DNA of 64,000 nt from Patulibacter defluvii (lineage in GTDB: Bacteria; Actinomycetota; Thermoleophilia; Solirubrobacterales; Solirubrobacteraceae). The stretch is from positions 62,001 to 126,000 of the forward strand of contig NZ_JAWZSQ010000015.1 of NCBI RefSeq assembly GCF_034096925.1, read 5' to 3'. Shown in pieces: positions 17,654 to 25,608 of this stretch (positions are counted from its first letter, which is position 1; each line of letters starts with the position of its first letter). Position numbers and translations under genes: made by a program. A model generated the notes under the pieces. That model worked only from the letters and a program-made list of their open reading frames with translations. It was not told the DNA's origin and ran no database searches.

Positions 17654-18489
17654 GAGCGGCCTCCGCCGAAGCCGGCGAACGCCCGCGCCAGCGGGGCCCG
17701 GCGGGCGAGCTGCTGGAGCGGTCCCGGCACCACCGGCAGCAGCCGGTAGGCGAGCGCCGACTCGATCCCGACCGGCACCAGCTCCTGGTTGCGCTCGACC
17801 GCCCGCACGATCGCGCGGGCGACCAGGTCGGGGGAGTGGCCGTGGCGGAAGGCGTCGGCGATCCGCTGCTGGCGATCGGCGACCGGCCCGACCATCCGCG
17901 TACGGCGGGCGATCGGGGTGTCGATCACGCCGGGGCAGATCGCGCTGACGCCGACCCCGGCGCCGGCCCAGTCGGCCCGCAGGCAGCGCGAGAGGGCGAC
18001 CACCGCCGCCTTCGACGCGCAGTAGGCGGCCATGTCGCGGTGCATCACGTAGGCCGCGCCGGAGGCGACGTTGACCACGTGGCCGCGGCGGCGGGCCACC
18101 ATCCGGGCGCCGAAGGCCCGCGATCCAGCGGCCACGCCGTCGAGGTTGATCCCCATCAGCCAGTCCCAGTCCTCGCTCGTCGACTCCAGGAAGGGGCCGG
18201 CGATCCCGACCCCGGCGTTGTTGACCACGACGTCGACCGGGGCCTCGGCCTCGATCGCGGCGGCCAGCCGCTCGACGGCGGCCGCGTCGGCGACGTCGCA
18301 GGTCCAGGCGCTCGCTCTCGGGCCGGCCTCGCGGCAGGCGACCGCGGTCCGGTCGGCGGCGTCGCCGTCGATGTCGACGCAGGCGACGGTCGCGCCGCGG
18401 GCGGCGAACCGCAGCGCGGTCGCGCGGCCGATCCCGCTGCCGGCGCCGGTGACGACGACGTGGGCGCCGTCGATCGCGATCCGGCTCAT
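17650..18489 (-). CDS. Short-chain dehydrogenase/reductase
   Basis: 279 residues, classical SDR. The cofactor motif TGAGSGIG is at 14-21, DID after beta-2 at about 39-41 (favouring NAD(H)), NNAG at 90-93, and the catalytic Ser143/Tyr156/Lys160 in VASGAAYVMHRDMAAYCASK. PGVIDTPI follows. The C-terminus is about 30 residues longer than minimal SDRs (LPVVPGPLQQLARRAPLARAF). It likely oxidises an alcohol to a ketone between the P450 and BVMO steps. Both ends overlap the neighbouring genes by four bases. Confidence 0.92.
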   Translation of the reverse strand: MSRIAIDGAHVVVTGAGSGIGRATALRFAARGATVACVDIDGDAADRTAVACREAGPRASAWTCDVADAAAVERLAAAIEAEAPVDVVVNNAGVGIAGPFLESTSEDWDWLMGINLDGVAAGSRAFGARMVARRRGHVVNVASGAAYVMHRDMAAYCASKAAVVALSRCLRADWAGAGVGVSAICPGVIDTPIARRTRMVGPVADRQQRIADAFRHGHSPDLVARAIVRAVERNQELVPVGIESALAYRLLPVVPGPLQQLARRAPLARAFAGFGGGRS

Positions 18490-19916
18490 GCCGCCACCGC
18501 CTCGGGCGCGGCGACCGGCCGGCGGCGGCGGGCGACCATCGGCATCCCGTAGCGGGGCCGGATCGTCATCGTCGCCTCGCGGGCGATCGGGTGGCCGGGC
18601 AGCAGCTCGTAGGTGAAGCTGCGGCTCATCATCGCGGTGATCAGGGCCATCTCGATCAGGGCGAAGCTCTGGCCGGCGCAGACCCGGCGGCCGCCGCCGA
18701 AGGGCAGGTAGGCGCAGCGGTGGCGATCGCGGCCGTGGCCGGGCAGGAAGCGGGTCGGGTCGAAGACCTCCGGGTCGGGCCAGAAGCGCTCGTCGTGGTG
18801 GAGCTCGTTGACGGGGATGATCACCACCGAGCCCTTGGGGATCCGGTGGCCGCCGATCTCGTCGTCGGCGACGCAGACCCGGGGGACGATCCAGGCGGGG
18901 GAGAAGAGCCGCATCGCCTCCATCGCGCAGGCGGTGGTCCAGGGCAGCCGGCGGACGTCCTCGAAGGTCGGGCGGCGGTCGCCCAGCACCTCGTCGACCT
19001 CGGCCAGCATCCGCGCCCGGGCCTCCTGGTTGATGGCCAGCAGGTGCCACATCCAGGCGAGCGCGTTGGCGGTCGTCTCGTGGCCGGCGAGCATGAAGGT
19101 GCAGGCCTCGTCGCGGACCCGCCGCAGCGGCAGCGGGCGGCCGTCCTCGTCGCGGATCGAGAGCAGCAGGCCGAGCAGGTCGTCGTCGCGGCCGGGGGTC
19201 CGGCGGCGTTCCTCGATCACGCCCCAGACGGTCCGGTCGATCGTGGTCAGGACGTCGTGCAGCTGGTTGATCGGGGGCGGCAGGAAGGAGACGCGCTGGA
19301 TGATCGCCACCGCCAGCCGCACCAGCGGGACCGGCGGGTTGGTGGCGAGGATCACCCGCGCGGCGCGCTCGGAGCCGCGCAGGCCGAGGGTGACGCGGGA
19401 GCCGATCCGGCGGGCGAGGTCGGCCATCCCGCGGCCGAAGAGCGCCGAGCCGACGACGTCGAGGGTCAGCTCGGTCATCGCGTGGGTCATCTCGATCGGC
19501 TGACGCGGAGACGGGTCGGCCTCGTAGCGGGCCACGAACCGCTCGATCGGGTCGACCATCAGGTCGAAGAGGTCCTGCAGGTGGCGCTTGGCGAGGACCG
19601 GGTTGATCATCATCCGGTGCTGGCGCCAGGACTCCTCCTCGTCGGTGAAGAGGCTGAGCCCGACGGCGGCGCGGAGCATCTCGTACTCGACCGACTTGTG
19701 GTACCGGTCGACGCCGCCGTGGAGCACGTGGTCGACGTGGTCAGGGTGCTTGAGGACGTAGACCGTGCGGCGGTTGAAGCGGAAGCAGGCGATGTCCTCG
19801 CCGGGGATGCCGCGGACGATCGGGCTGTCGACGCCGAGCCCGTGTCGGACCACGTCGCCGATCACCCGGGCGCCGCTCATCCGCGGCGTGCGGAGGGTGG
19901 TGGCGGTGGCGGTCAT
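18486..19916 (-). CDS. Cytochrome P450
   Basis: 476 residues. The oxygen-activation motif AGHETT is at 277-282, the ExxR motif EAMR at 333-336, PERF-like FDPTRFLPG, and the heme loop FGGGRRVCAG with Cys413. The pattern resembles CYP4/CYP102-type soluble bacterial P450s. No ferredoxin or reductase gene lies next to it. It is the first gene of the four-gene operon and is transcribed away from a TetR gene. It probably starts the pathway by hydroxylating a hydrophobic substrate. No fused reductase domain is present. Confidence 0.94.
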   Translation of the reverse strand: MTATATTLRTPRMSGARVIGDVVRHGLGVDSPIVRGIPGEDIACFRFNRRTVYVLKHPDHVDHVLHGGVDRYHKSVEYEMLRAAVGLSLFTDEEESWRQHRMMINPVLAKRHLQDLFDLMVDPIERFVARYEADPSPRQPIEMTHAMTELTLDVVGSALFGRGMADLARRIGSRVTLGLRGSERAARVILATNPPVPLVRLAVAIIQRVSFLPPPINQLHDVLTTIDRTVWGVIEERRRTPGRDDDLLGLLLSIRDEDGRPLPLRRVRDEACTFMLAGHETTANALAWMWHLLAINQEARARMLAEVDEVLGDRRPTFEDVRRLPWTTACAMEAMRLFSPAWIVPRVCVADDEIGGHRIPKGSVVIIPVNELHHDERFWPDPEVFDPTRFLPGHGRDRHRCAYLPFGGGRRVCAGQSFALIEMALITAMMSRSFTYELLPGHPIAREATMTIRPRYGMPMVARRRRPVAAPEAVAA

Positions 19917-20013
19917 GCCCGGGCCTCGCGGGTGCGCTGGTGGCCGGGCCGGGAGCGAGGCTCCACGGCGGCCGGATCCTGGTCGGTCACCGGTCCCTCC
20001 GAACGTCGGATTT

Positions 20014-20033
20014 CATCGATCACGTGATCGATG
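20014..20033. promoter_or_regulatory. TetR-type operator 1 (perfect 20-bp palindrome)
   Basis: CATCGATCACGTGATCGATG is perfectly self-complementary and lies between the P450 operon and the tetR gene. The inner 14 bases CGATCACGTGATCG recur at 20054-20067. It probably controls both directions. Confidence 0.75.
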
Positions 20034-20696
20034 AGCGGCAGAGTACCATTGACCGATCACGTGATCGACGAAATCGTCAGCGCGACGCCGGAGCAGCGCA
20101 CCACCCGGGCTCAGCAGCGGGCGGCGACCCGCGACGCGATCGTCCGCGCGACGGCCGATTGCCTGGTCGAGGAGGGCTACGGCGAGCTGACCACCCGTCG
20201 CGTCGCCCAGCGCGCCGGCGTCGCCCAGAGCACGGTCATGCACCACTTCGCCACCCGCGAGGCGCTGCTGGTGGTGGCGGTCGAGCACCTGGCGGCGCGC
20301 CTGGCCGCCGACGTCTTCGCCCGCGTCGACCTGGCGGCCCTGCGGACCCCGGCCCACCGCGCGGCGGTCCTCGACGAGGCGTGGAAGGAGTTCACCTCGC
20401 CCGCCTCGCTGGCGGCGGCCCAGGTCTGGGCGGCGGTCTGGGCCGAGCCGGAGCTGGCCCCGACCCTCCGCGAGCTCGAGACCCGCGTGACGGTGATCAT
20501 CTTCGACGCCGCCAGCGCCCTCTTCCCCGAGCTGGCCGACGACGACCGCCTGCCGGCCCTGATCGACTCCTCGGTGGCCCTGATCCGCGGCCTGGCGGCG
20601 GCGATCCCGATCTGGGGCTCGGACGCCGTGACCGCCCGCTGGCAGGCGATCAAGCCGCTGCTGCTGGAGGCGGCGGCGCACCTGCTGGATGGGTGA
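20031..20696 (+). CDS. TetR/AcrR family regulator of the P450 operon
   Basis: 221 residues from the ATG at 20031. This ATG lies inside operator 1 and has no ribosome site. A TACCAT hexamer at 20044 and the leaderless style of this genome make TTG 20049 or GTG 20061 plausible true starts. The N-terminal HTH reads TRDAIVRATADCLVEEGYGELTTRRVAQRAGVAQSTVMHHFATREALL. The C-terminal ligand domain is helical. It probably represses both itself and the divergent P450-SDR-hydrolase-BVMO operon until an inducer binds. Confidence 0.87.
   Translation: MSGRVPLTDHVIDEIVSATPEQRTTRAQQRAATRDAIVRATADCLVEEGYGELTTRRVAQRAGVAQSTVMHHFATREALLVVAVEHLAARLAADVFARVDLAALRTPAHRAAVLDEAWKEFTSPASLAAAQVWAAVWAEPELAPTLRELETRVTVIIFDAASALFPELADDDRLPALIDSSVALIRGLAAAIPIWGSDAVTARWQAIKPLLLEAAAHLLDG
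20054..20067. promoter_or_regulatory. TetR-type operator 2 (14-bp palindrome)
   Basis: CGATCACGTGATCG, identical to the core of the first operator, centred 37 bp away. It overlaps the likely transcription start and first codons of tetR, just after a TACCAT hexamer at 20044-20049, which suggests autorepression. Confidence 0.7.
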
Positions 20697-20771
20697 GGCG
20701 ACGGACTCGAACTCCCCGCCTCGCCCCGCACCCCCGACTCGCCGCCGGCCCCGACCTGCGACGGTCCCGGC

Positions 20772-21320
20772 ATGGCCGTCCGCGGCACCCCGATCGTCTT
20801 CTTCCGCAGCGAGGGCACGCGCTACCGCTCGCGGCTGGAGCGGGCCGACGGCGTGACGATCGAGCTGGACGGCGGGGGCTACAACAAGGTCGGGGGAGCG
20901 GTCGGGCGGGTGCCGCACGACCTGGCCCACTTCGTGGTCGAGGACGCGCTGGGGCTGGAGCAGGGCCTGTGGGGCGTGATCGTCGCCGGCGGGCTCTTCG
21001 GGCACACCGCGGTCGTGGCCGGGCGCCAGCCGCCGCACGCCGCACGCCAGGCCCAGGCGGTGGTCGACGCGGCCGGCGACCGGCTCTCGCAGGCCGAGAT
21101 GCTGACCCGCGCCGTCTCCGACCTGGCCCGGGCCGAGCGGTTCCGCGACGTCGCCGGGCTCGAGCGCGCGCTCGGGGACCGCTGGTGGAAGCCCGGTCTG
21201 ACCGCCGACCAGCTGCAGGCGGCCTGCATCGGGCTGCGGACGGCCGCCGACGGGTGGGCCGCGCTGGCGCCGGGCGGGTCGCTGGAGCGGGTCTGGCGCC
21301 TTCCGCTGCCGCGGCGCTGA
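20772..21320 (+). CDS. Conserved hypothetical protein
   Basis: 182 residues. A beta-rich start (TPIVFFRSEGTRYRSRLERADGVTIELDGGGYNKVG) is followed by VPHDLAHFVVEDALGLEQGLWG and then a helical half. The 'DGGGYNKVG..PHDLAHFVVE' pattern is familiar from actinobacterial proteins of unknown function. No catalytic motif can be assigned. The ATG has no clear ribosome site. It lies in a short plus-strand run between tetR and a DUF4180 gene. Confidence 0.7.
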   Translation: MAVRGTPIVFFRSEGTRYRSRLERADGVTIELDGGGYNKVGGAVGRVPHDLAHFVVEDALGLEQGLWGVIVAGGLFGHTAVVAGRQPPHAARQAQAVVDAAGDRLSQAEMLTRAVSDLARAERFRDVAGLERALGDRWWKPGLTADQLQAACIGLRTAADGWAALAPGGSLERVWRLPLPRR

Positions 21321-21356
21321 CCGCGGTCGCCGGCGAAACGCCCTACCGTGACCCCC

Positions 21357-21728
21357 ATGCGCATCGAGGACCGCGCCGGCCACCGGCTCCTGCACCTGGA
21401 CGAGGACGGCCCGGCCATCGGCTCGGGCCCCTCGGTGGCCGACCTGATCGGCGACGCCTGGGCCCACGAGGCCGACCTGATCGTGCTGCCGGTCGCGCGG
21501 CTCGACCCGGCCTTCTTCGACCTCCGCTCCGGCTGGGCGGGCGAGCTGACGCAGAAGCTCACCAACTACCGCCTGCGGCTGGCGATCGTCGGCGACGTCG
21601 ACGGCCACGCGGCCGCCAGCGGCGCCTTCCGTGACTACCGCGGCGAGGCCAACCGCGGCGGCCACGTCTGGTTCGTCCCCGACCTGGCGGCGCTCGACGC
21701 GCGGTTGGGGGAGGGCGGCGGGGCGTAG
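21357..21728 (+). CDS. DUF4180 domain-containing protein
   Basis: 123 residues. PSVADLIGDAWAHEADLIVLPVARLDPAFFDLRSGWAGELTQKLTNYRLRLAIVGDV and SGAFRDYRGEANRGGHVWFVPDLAALDARL match the DUF4180 family closely (one domain, full length). Function unknown. ATG at 21357 follows a TACCGT hexamer by 7 bases, another leaderless arrangement. A GTG nine bases upstream is the alternative start. Confidence 0.85.
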   Translation: MRIEDRAGHRLLHLDEDGPAIGSGPSVADLIGDAWAHEADLIVLPVARLDPAFFDLRSGWAGELTQKLTNYRLRLAIVGDVDGHAAASGAFRDYRGEANRGGHVWFVPDLAALDARLGEGGGA

Positions 21729-21736
21729 GCGGGGAG

Positions 21737-21850
21737 GGGGCGAACGTCGCACGCCCACCCGCGCCGCGCCGCCGCGCGACGAACCCCGTCGCGGACGGTG
21801 GTCGACGTCACACGGGGCGGGGCGGGCGCGCGGCGTGTGACGTTCGCCCC
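21737..21850. terminator. Large inverted repeat with mutually exclusive hairpins
   Basis: Arm GGGGCGAACGTCGCACGCC (21737-21755) pairs with 21832-21850 over 19 bases with one G-T pair. A shorter arm ACGTCACACG (21805-21814) pairs perfectly with part of the same right arm (21834-21843). Only one of the two can form at a time. It lies between the convergent DUF4180 and methyltransferase genes, so a bidirectional terminator is the simplest reading. Confidence 0.55.
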
Positions 21851-21893
21851 TCCGCGCGCCGGGGACCCACCAACGTCCCGACGGCCCGTCCCC

Positions 21894-22649
21894 TCAACCC
21901 GCCCGCCGCGCCTCCACCAGCGTCCGGCTGGCGACGGCCCGGAAGGACCCCTCGCGCTCGATCCGCTCGTGCAGCGCCCGCAGCTCCGGCTCGTGGACGG
22001 TCACGTCGAAGCCGGGCACCAGCCAGATCACCTTGCGCAGGAACCAGACCACCGCGCCGACGTCGTGGAAGGCCATCGGCAGCCGCTCCGTGCGCAGGTC
22101 GACCACCGCGAGTCCCGCCGCGCGGGCGGCCGCGGCCTCGTCGTCGGGGTCGCGCGCCCGCCGCGCCTCGGGCTGCGGGCCCAGGAAGTGCTCGACCAGC
22201 TCGAAGACGCTCGCCGGACCGACGTGCTGGGCCAGGTAGGTCCCGCCCGGCGCCAGCACGCGGGCGATCTCGGCCCACCAGATCGTCGCCGGATGGCGGC
22301 TGACCACCAGATCGAAGGCCCCGTCCGCGAACGGCAGCGGCGGCGCGTCGTCGTCGGCCACCACCACCGCGCCCCGCGGGTGCAGACGGGCGGTCGCCGC
22401 GGCGACGTTCGGCGGCCAGCCCTCGGTCGCCACCATCGTCGGCGGCAGCCGCGGCACCCCGGCCAGCACCTCCCCGCCGCCGGTCTGGACGTCGAGCGCT
22501 GCCGTCGCCCGCGCCAGCCGCTCGCCGATCAGCCGCTGGTAGCGCCACGACGGCCGCGCCTCGCTCGCCCGCCCCGCCAGCCACGAGAAGTCCCAGCCCG
22601 CGGCCGGCGCGGCCAGGGCCTCGGCGATCAGCTCCTCGTAGCGGGCCAT
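21894..22649 (-). CDS. Class I SAM-dependent methyltransferase
   Basis: 251 residues. Motif I is degenerate (ALDVQTGGGEVLAG instead of DxGxGxG), followed by a motif II-like AVVVADDDAPPLPFADGAFDLVVSRH and ARVLAPGGTYLAQHVG. The order matches the Methyltransf_11 superfamily, and the TGGGE form is common in a subgroup. The ATG lies within the end of the MMPL gene (22-base overlap), so it is cotranscribed with the exporter. Substrate unknown. Confidence 0.85.
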   Translation of the reverse strand: MARYEELIAEALAAPAAGWDFSWLAGRASEARPSWRYQRLIGERLARATAALDVQTGGGEVLAGVPRLPPTMVATEGWPPNVAAATARLHPRGAVVVADDDAPPLPFADGAFDLVVSRHPATIWWAEIARVLAPGGTYLAQHVGPASVFELVEHFLGPQPEARRARDPDDEAAAARAAGLAVVDLRTERLPMAFHDVGAVVWFLRKVIWLVPGFDVTVHEPELRALHERIEREGSFRAVASRTLVEARRAG

Positions 22650-24784
22650 CCCGGCATCGTCGCAGCGGTCGCCGGCGGCCCGGTCGCCGCCGCCAGCGCC
22701 TCGGGCATCCGCTCGTCGAGCCCGATCCGGTCGTGCAGCCGCCGCAGCGGCCCCGGCGACCACCAGTTCCAGTCCCCGAGCAGCGCCATCAGCGACGGCA
22801 CCAGCAGCGTCCGGACCACGAACGCGTCGAGCAGGACCGCGAACGCCGCGCCGCCGCCCATCTCCTGCAGGAACACCACCTTCGAGGTCAGGAACGCGCC
22901 CAGCGCCACCGCCAGCAGCAGCGCCGCCGCGGTCACGATCCCGCCGGTCCGCTGGATCCCGACCGCCACCGCCTGGCGGTCGCGGTCCGGTCCCGGCGGC
23001 CGCGCGTCGCGGGCCTCCTTGATCCGGGTCAGGAGGAAGACCCCGTAGTCGGTCGAGAGGCCGAAGACGATCGCCACCATCACCAGGAAGTCGGTCTGCT
23101 CGATCCCGCCCTGGCTGCGGTAGCCGAGCAGCCCCTCCAGCCGCCCGTCCTGGAAGATCCAGACCAGCATCCCGGTCGCCGCCGCGGTCGTCAGCAGGTT
23201 CATCAGCAGCGCCTTGATCGGCAGCACCACCGAGCCGGTCATCAGCCACAGGATCGAGAGCGTCGTGGCCAGCAGCAGGCCGATCCCCAACGGCAGCATC
23301 CGGCTGACCGCCGCCCGCTGGTCGTGGAGCGACGCCGCCTCGCCGCCGACCGCGCGCGGGAACGGCGCCGGCACCGCCCGCACCGCCTCGACCGTCCGCA
23401 GCGCCGGGTCGGAGATCGCGCTGCCGGCGGCGCGGACGTCGATCTGCCAGGTGTCGCGCCCGAGCGACCGCGGCGGCGCGACCGCGGTCACGCCCTTCGC
23501 GCCCCGCAGCGCCGTCGCGTAGGCGGCGACCCGCGGCCCGGCGTCGGCCGGCGCCCGCACCGCGACGGTGATCGGGCTGGTGGTGACGGCCGGGAAGTCG
23601 CGCCGCATCGCGTCGTCGACCACCCGCGCGCTCTTGCTCTCGGGCAGGATCGACGCGTCGACGCCGGCCCAGGTCGTCCGCAGCGACGGCGCCGCCAGCA
23701 GCAGCATCAGCACCGCCGCGGCGACGGCGAACAGCCCCGGCCGCCGCATCACCGCGCGGGCGGTCGCGTACCAGCGGCCCTGGCCCTCGGGCAGCGGCCG
23801 GACCCGGCCCAGCCGCCGGCCGAGCAGCATGAACAGCGCCGGCAGCACCAGCAGCGAGGTGGCCCCGGCGACCAGCGACACCAGCGCCCCGCCGATCCCC
23901 ATCGAGAACAGGAACGGCAGCGGGAAGACGCAGAGGCAGGCCAGCGCCGCCGCCACCGTCAGCGAGCTGAAGACGACCGTCCGGCCGGCCGTCGCCATCG
24001 TCCGCCGGACGGCCAGCGGCGGGTCGTGGCCGGCGCCCAGCTCCTCGCGGAAGCGCGAGACGAGGAACAGCGAGTAGTCGATCGCCAGCCCCAGCCCGGC
24101 GCCGATCACCAGGTTGAGCGCGAAGGGGGAGAGGTCGATCGCGACGTTCGCCACCCGCATCAGGGCGAAGGTCGAGAGCACCGTCATCGCGCCGACGGCC
24201 AGCGGCAGCAGCGCGGCGATCCCGCGGAAGAAGAGGAAGGCCAGGATCGCCAGCACCGGGAAGGCCAGCAGCTCGCCGCCGGCCAGGTCCTCCGCCGCCT
24301 GGGCGTTGACCTGGACGAAGCCGACGTCGGCCCCGCCCAGGTGGACCGCCCGCTGGCCGGCGAGCGCGTCCTCCAGCCGGTCGACCGCGTCGCGGCGGTT
24401 GGCGTCGGCCCGCAGCGTCGCCGCGATCACCGTCGAGCGGCCGTCGCGGGCGACCAGCGGCGACGGCCGCCCGGCCGGCGGCACGTCGACCCGGGCGACG
24501 GCCGGATCGGCCCGCAGGGTCGCGGCGGCGCGGGCGACCGCGGGACCGCCGGGACGGTCGCGCACCAGCGCCAGCACGCCCGGCTCGGTCGCGGTGCCGG
24601 TCGCCCGCTCCAGCTGCTTGCGGGCCTGGGCGGCCTGGGCGCCGCCGTCCTCGAACGCGCGGTCGCGCTCCAGGATCCCGGCGGCGGGACCGCCGAAGGC
24701 GGCGGCGACGAGGAACGCCAGCAGCGCCACGACGGCGACGCGGCGCGGGCGGCGGACGCCCAGCAGGGCGAGGCGGTCGAGCAT
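22628..24784 (-). CDS. MMPL-family (RND superfamily) transporter
   Basis: 718 residues with two similar halves. Each half has one N-terminal helix (VAVVALLAFLVAAAFGG; LFAVAAAVLMLLLAAP), a periplasmic domain, then five or six clustered helices. The conserved GLAIDYSLFLVSR (about 260) and GLSTDYGVFLLTR carry the Asp-Tyr pairs used for proton coupling. It probably exports lipids or hydrophobic compounds. ATG at 24784 follows GGAGATC by a good spacing. The frame is open 27 codons further up, but that part spans the promoter and operator. Divergent from a TetR gene. Confidence 0.92.
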   Translation of the reverse strand: MLDRLALLGVRRPRRVAVVALLAFLVAAAFGGPAAGILERDRAFEDGGAQAAQARKQLERATGTATEPGVLALVRDRPGGPAVARAAATLRADPAVARVDVPPAGRPSPLVARDGRSTVIAATLRADANRRDAVDRLEDALAGQRAVHLGGADVGFVQVNAQAAEDLAGGELLAFPVLAILAFLFFRGIAALLPLAVGAMTVLSTFALMRVANVAIDLSPFALNLVIGAGLGLAIDYSLFLVSRFREELGAGHDPPLAVRRTMATAGRTVVFSSLTVAAALACLCVFPLPFLFSMGIGGALVSLVAGATSLLVLPALFMLLGRRLGRVRPLPEGQGRWYATARAVMRRPGLFAVAAAVLMLLLAAPSLRTTWAGVDASILPESKSARVVDDAMRRDFPAVTTSPITVAVRAPADAGPRVAAYATALRGAKGVTAVAPPRSLGRDTWQIDVRAAGSAISDPALRTVEAVRAVPAPFPRAVGGEAASLHDQRAAVSRMLPLGIGLLLATTLSILWLMTGSVVLPIKALLMNLLTTAAATGMLVWIFQDGRLEGLLGYRSQGGIEQTDFLVMVAIVFGLSTDYGVFLLTRIKEARDARPPGPDRDRQAVAVGIQRTGGIVTAAALLLAVALGAFLTSKVVFLQEMGGGAAFAVLLDAFVVRTLLVPSLMALLGDWNWWSPGPLRRLHDRIGLDERMPEALAAATGPPATAATMPGWPATRS

Positions 24785-24845
24785 CGGGGATCTCCGGATC
24801 GCGGTCGGGTGCGGGGCGCGCGAGATCGGCCCCACGGGTGATTGC

Positions 24846-24857
24846 TGTACATGTACA
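24846..24857. promoter_or_regulatory. TetR-type operator in the MMPL promoter
   Basis: TGTACATGTACA is a perfect 12-bp palindrome between the divergent MMPL and TetR genes. On the minus strand it contains the probable -10 (TACATG, 24855-24850), placed 17 bases after TTGACG (24878-24873), so a bound repressor would block polymerase. Confidence 0.75.
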
Positions 24858-24878
24858 TTGTTCATCTACGGCCGTCAA
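24850..24878 (-). promoter_or_regulatory. Sigma-70-type promoter for the MMPL gene
   Basis: TTGACG and TACATG are separated by exactly 17 bases on the minus strand upstream of the MMPL start. It is the clearest housekeeping promoter in the window and overlaps the palindromic operator. Confidence 0.65.
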
Positions 24879-24918
24879 GCGCTTCCGCCGACGGCCCTGA
24901 CTAGGCTGGGCCGAACCG

Positions 24919-25563
24919 ATGGCAGGACGCGAGCGCAATCCCCGGGGCGAGGGCGAACGGCTGCGCACGACGCTGCTCGACGTGGCGACCGAGCTGCTGG
25001 CCGAGGTCCACGACATCGACAAGCTCTCGGTCCGCGCGGTGACCGCCCGCGCCGGGGTCAGCCCGACCGCGCTCTACCTGCACTTCGCGGACAAGGCGGC
25101 GCTGATCGGCGCGGTCAAGGACCGTTGCTTCACGGCCCTCACGGCGCAGATGACGGCGGCGGTGGCCGCCGAGGACGAGGACGATCCGCAGGCCCAGCTG
25201 CGGGCGGTCGGGCGGGCCTACCTGGCCTTCGCGCGCGAGCAGCCGGGCTGGTACGCGGTGATGTTCGGGACCAACTTCCGCGACCACTTCCAGGCCGAGG
25301 ACTTCGAGGCCGGGGCCAACGCGCCGATGGACGCCTTCGGCCTGCTGGTGGCCGCCGTCGCCCGCTGCCTCGACCCGTCGGCGGGCGAGCAGGAGGCGTT
25401 CGAGCTGGCCACGATCCTGTGGGCGGTCGTCCACGGCCGGGCCTCGCTCGGGCAGGCGATCGCGCGCTTCCCGTTCCCCGACGAGGAGCGCTGGCTGACC
25501 CGGATCGTGGCGGCCGTGATCGCGCCGGCCAGCGGTCTTCCCGGCGGCCGCGCCAGCGATTAA
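24919..25563 (+). CDS. TetR/AcrR family transcriptional regulator
   Basis: 214 residues. HTH at about 15-60: RLRTTLLDVATELLAEVHDIDKLSVRAVTARAGVSPTALYLHFADKAALI. The C-terminal domain has the WHG-like pattern (AYLAFAREQPGWYAVMFG...FELATILWAVVHGRASL) of TetR_C subfamilies. It is divergent from the MMPL exporter, with a palindromic operator between them, so it is the likely repressor of that exporter. A TAGGCT hexamer ends 12 bases before the ATG. Confidence 0.9.
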   Translation: MAGRERNPRGEGERLRTTLLDVATELLAEVHDIDKLSVRAVTARAGVSPTALYLHFADKAALIGAVKDRCFTALTAQMTAAVAAEDEDDPQAQLRAVGRAYLAFAREQPGWYAVMFGTNFRDHFQAEDFEAGANAPMDAFGLLVAAVARCLDPSAGEQEAFELATILWAVVHGRASLGQAIARFPFPDEERWLTRIVAAVIAPASGLPGGRASD

Positions 25564-25608
25564 TGTCCTCATCATCAACTGCGTGGAGACCGAGGAGCAC
25601 CACCCCCG

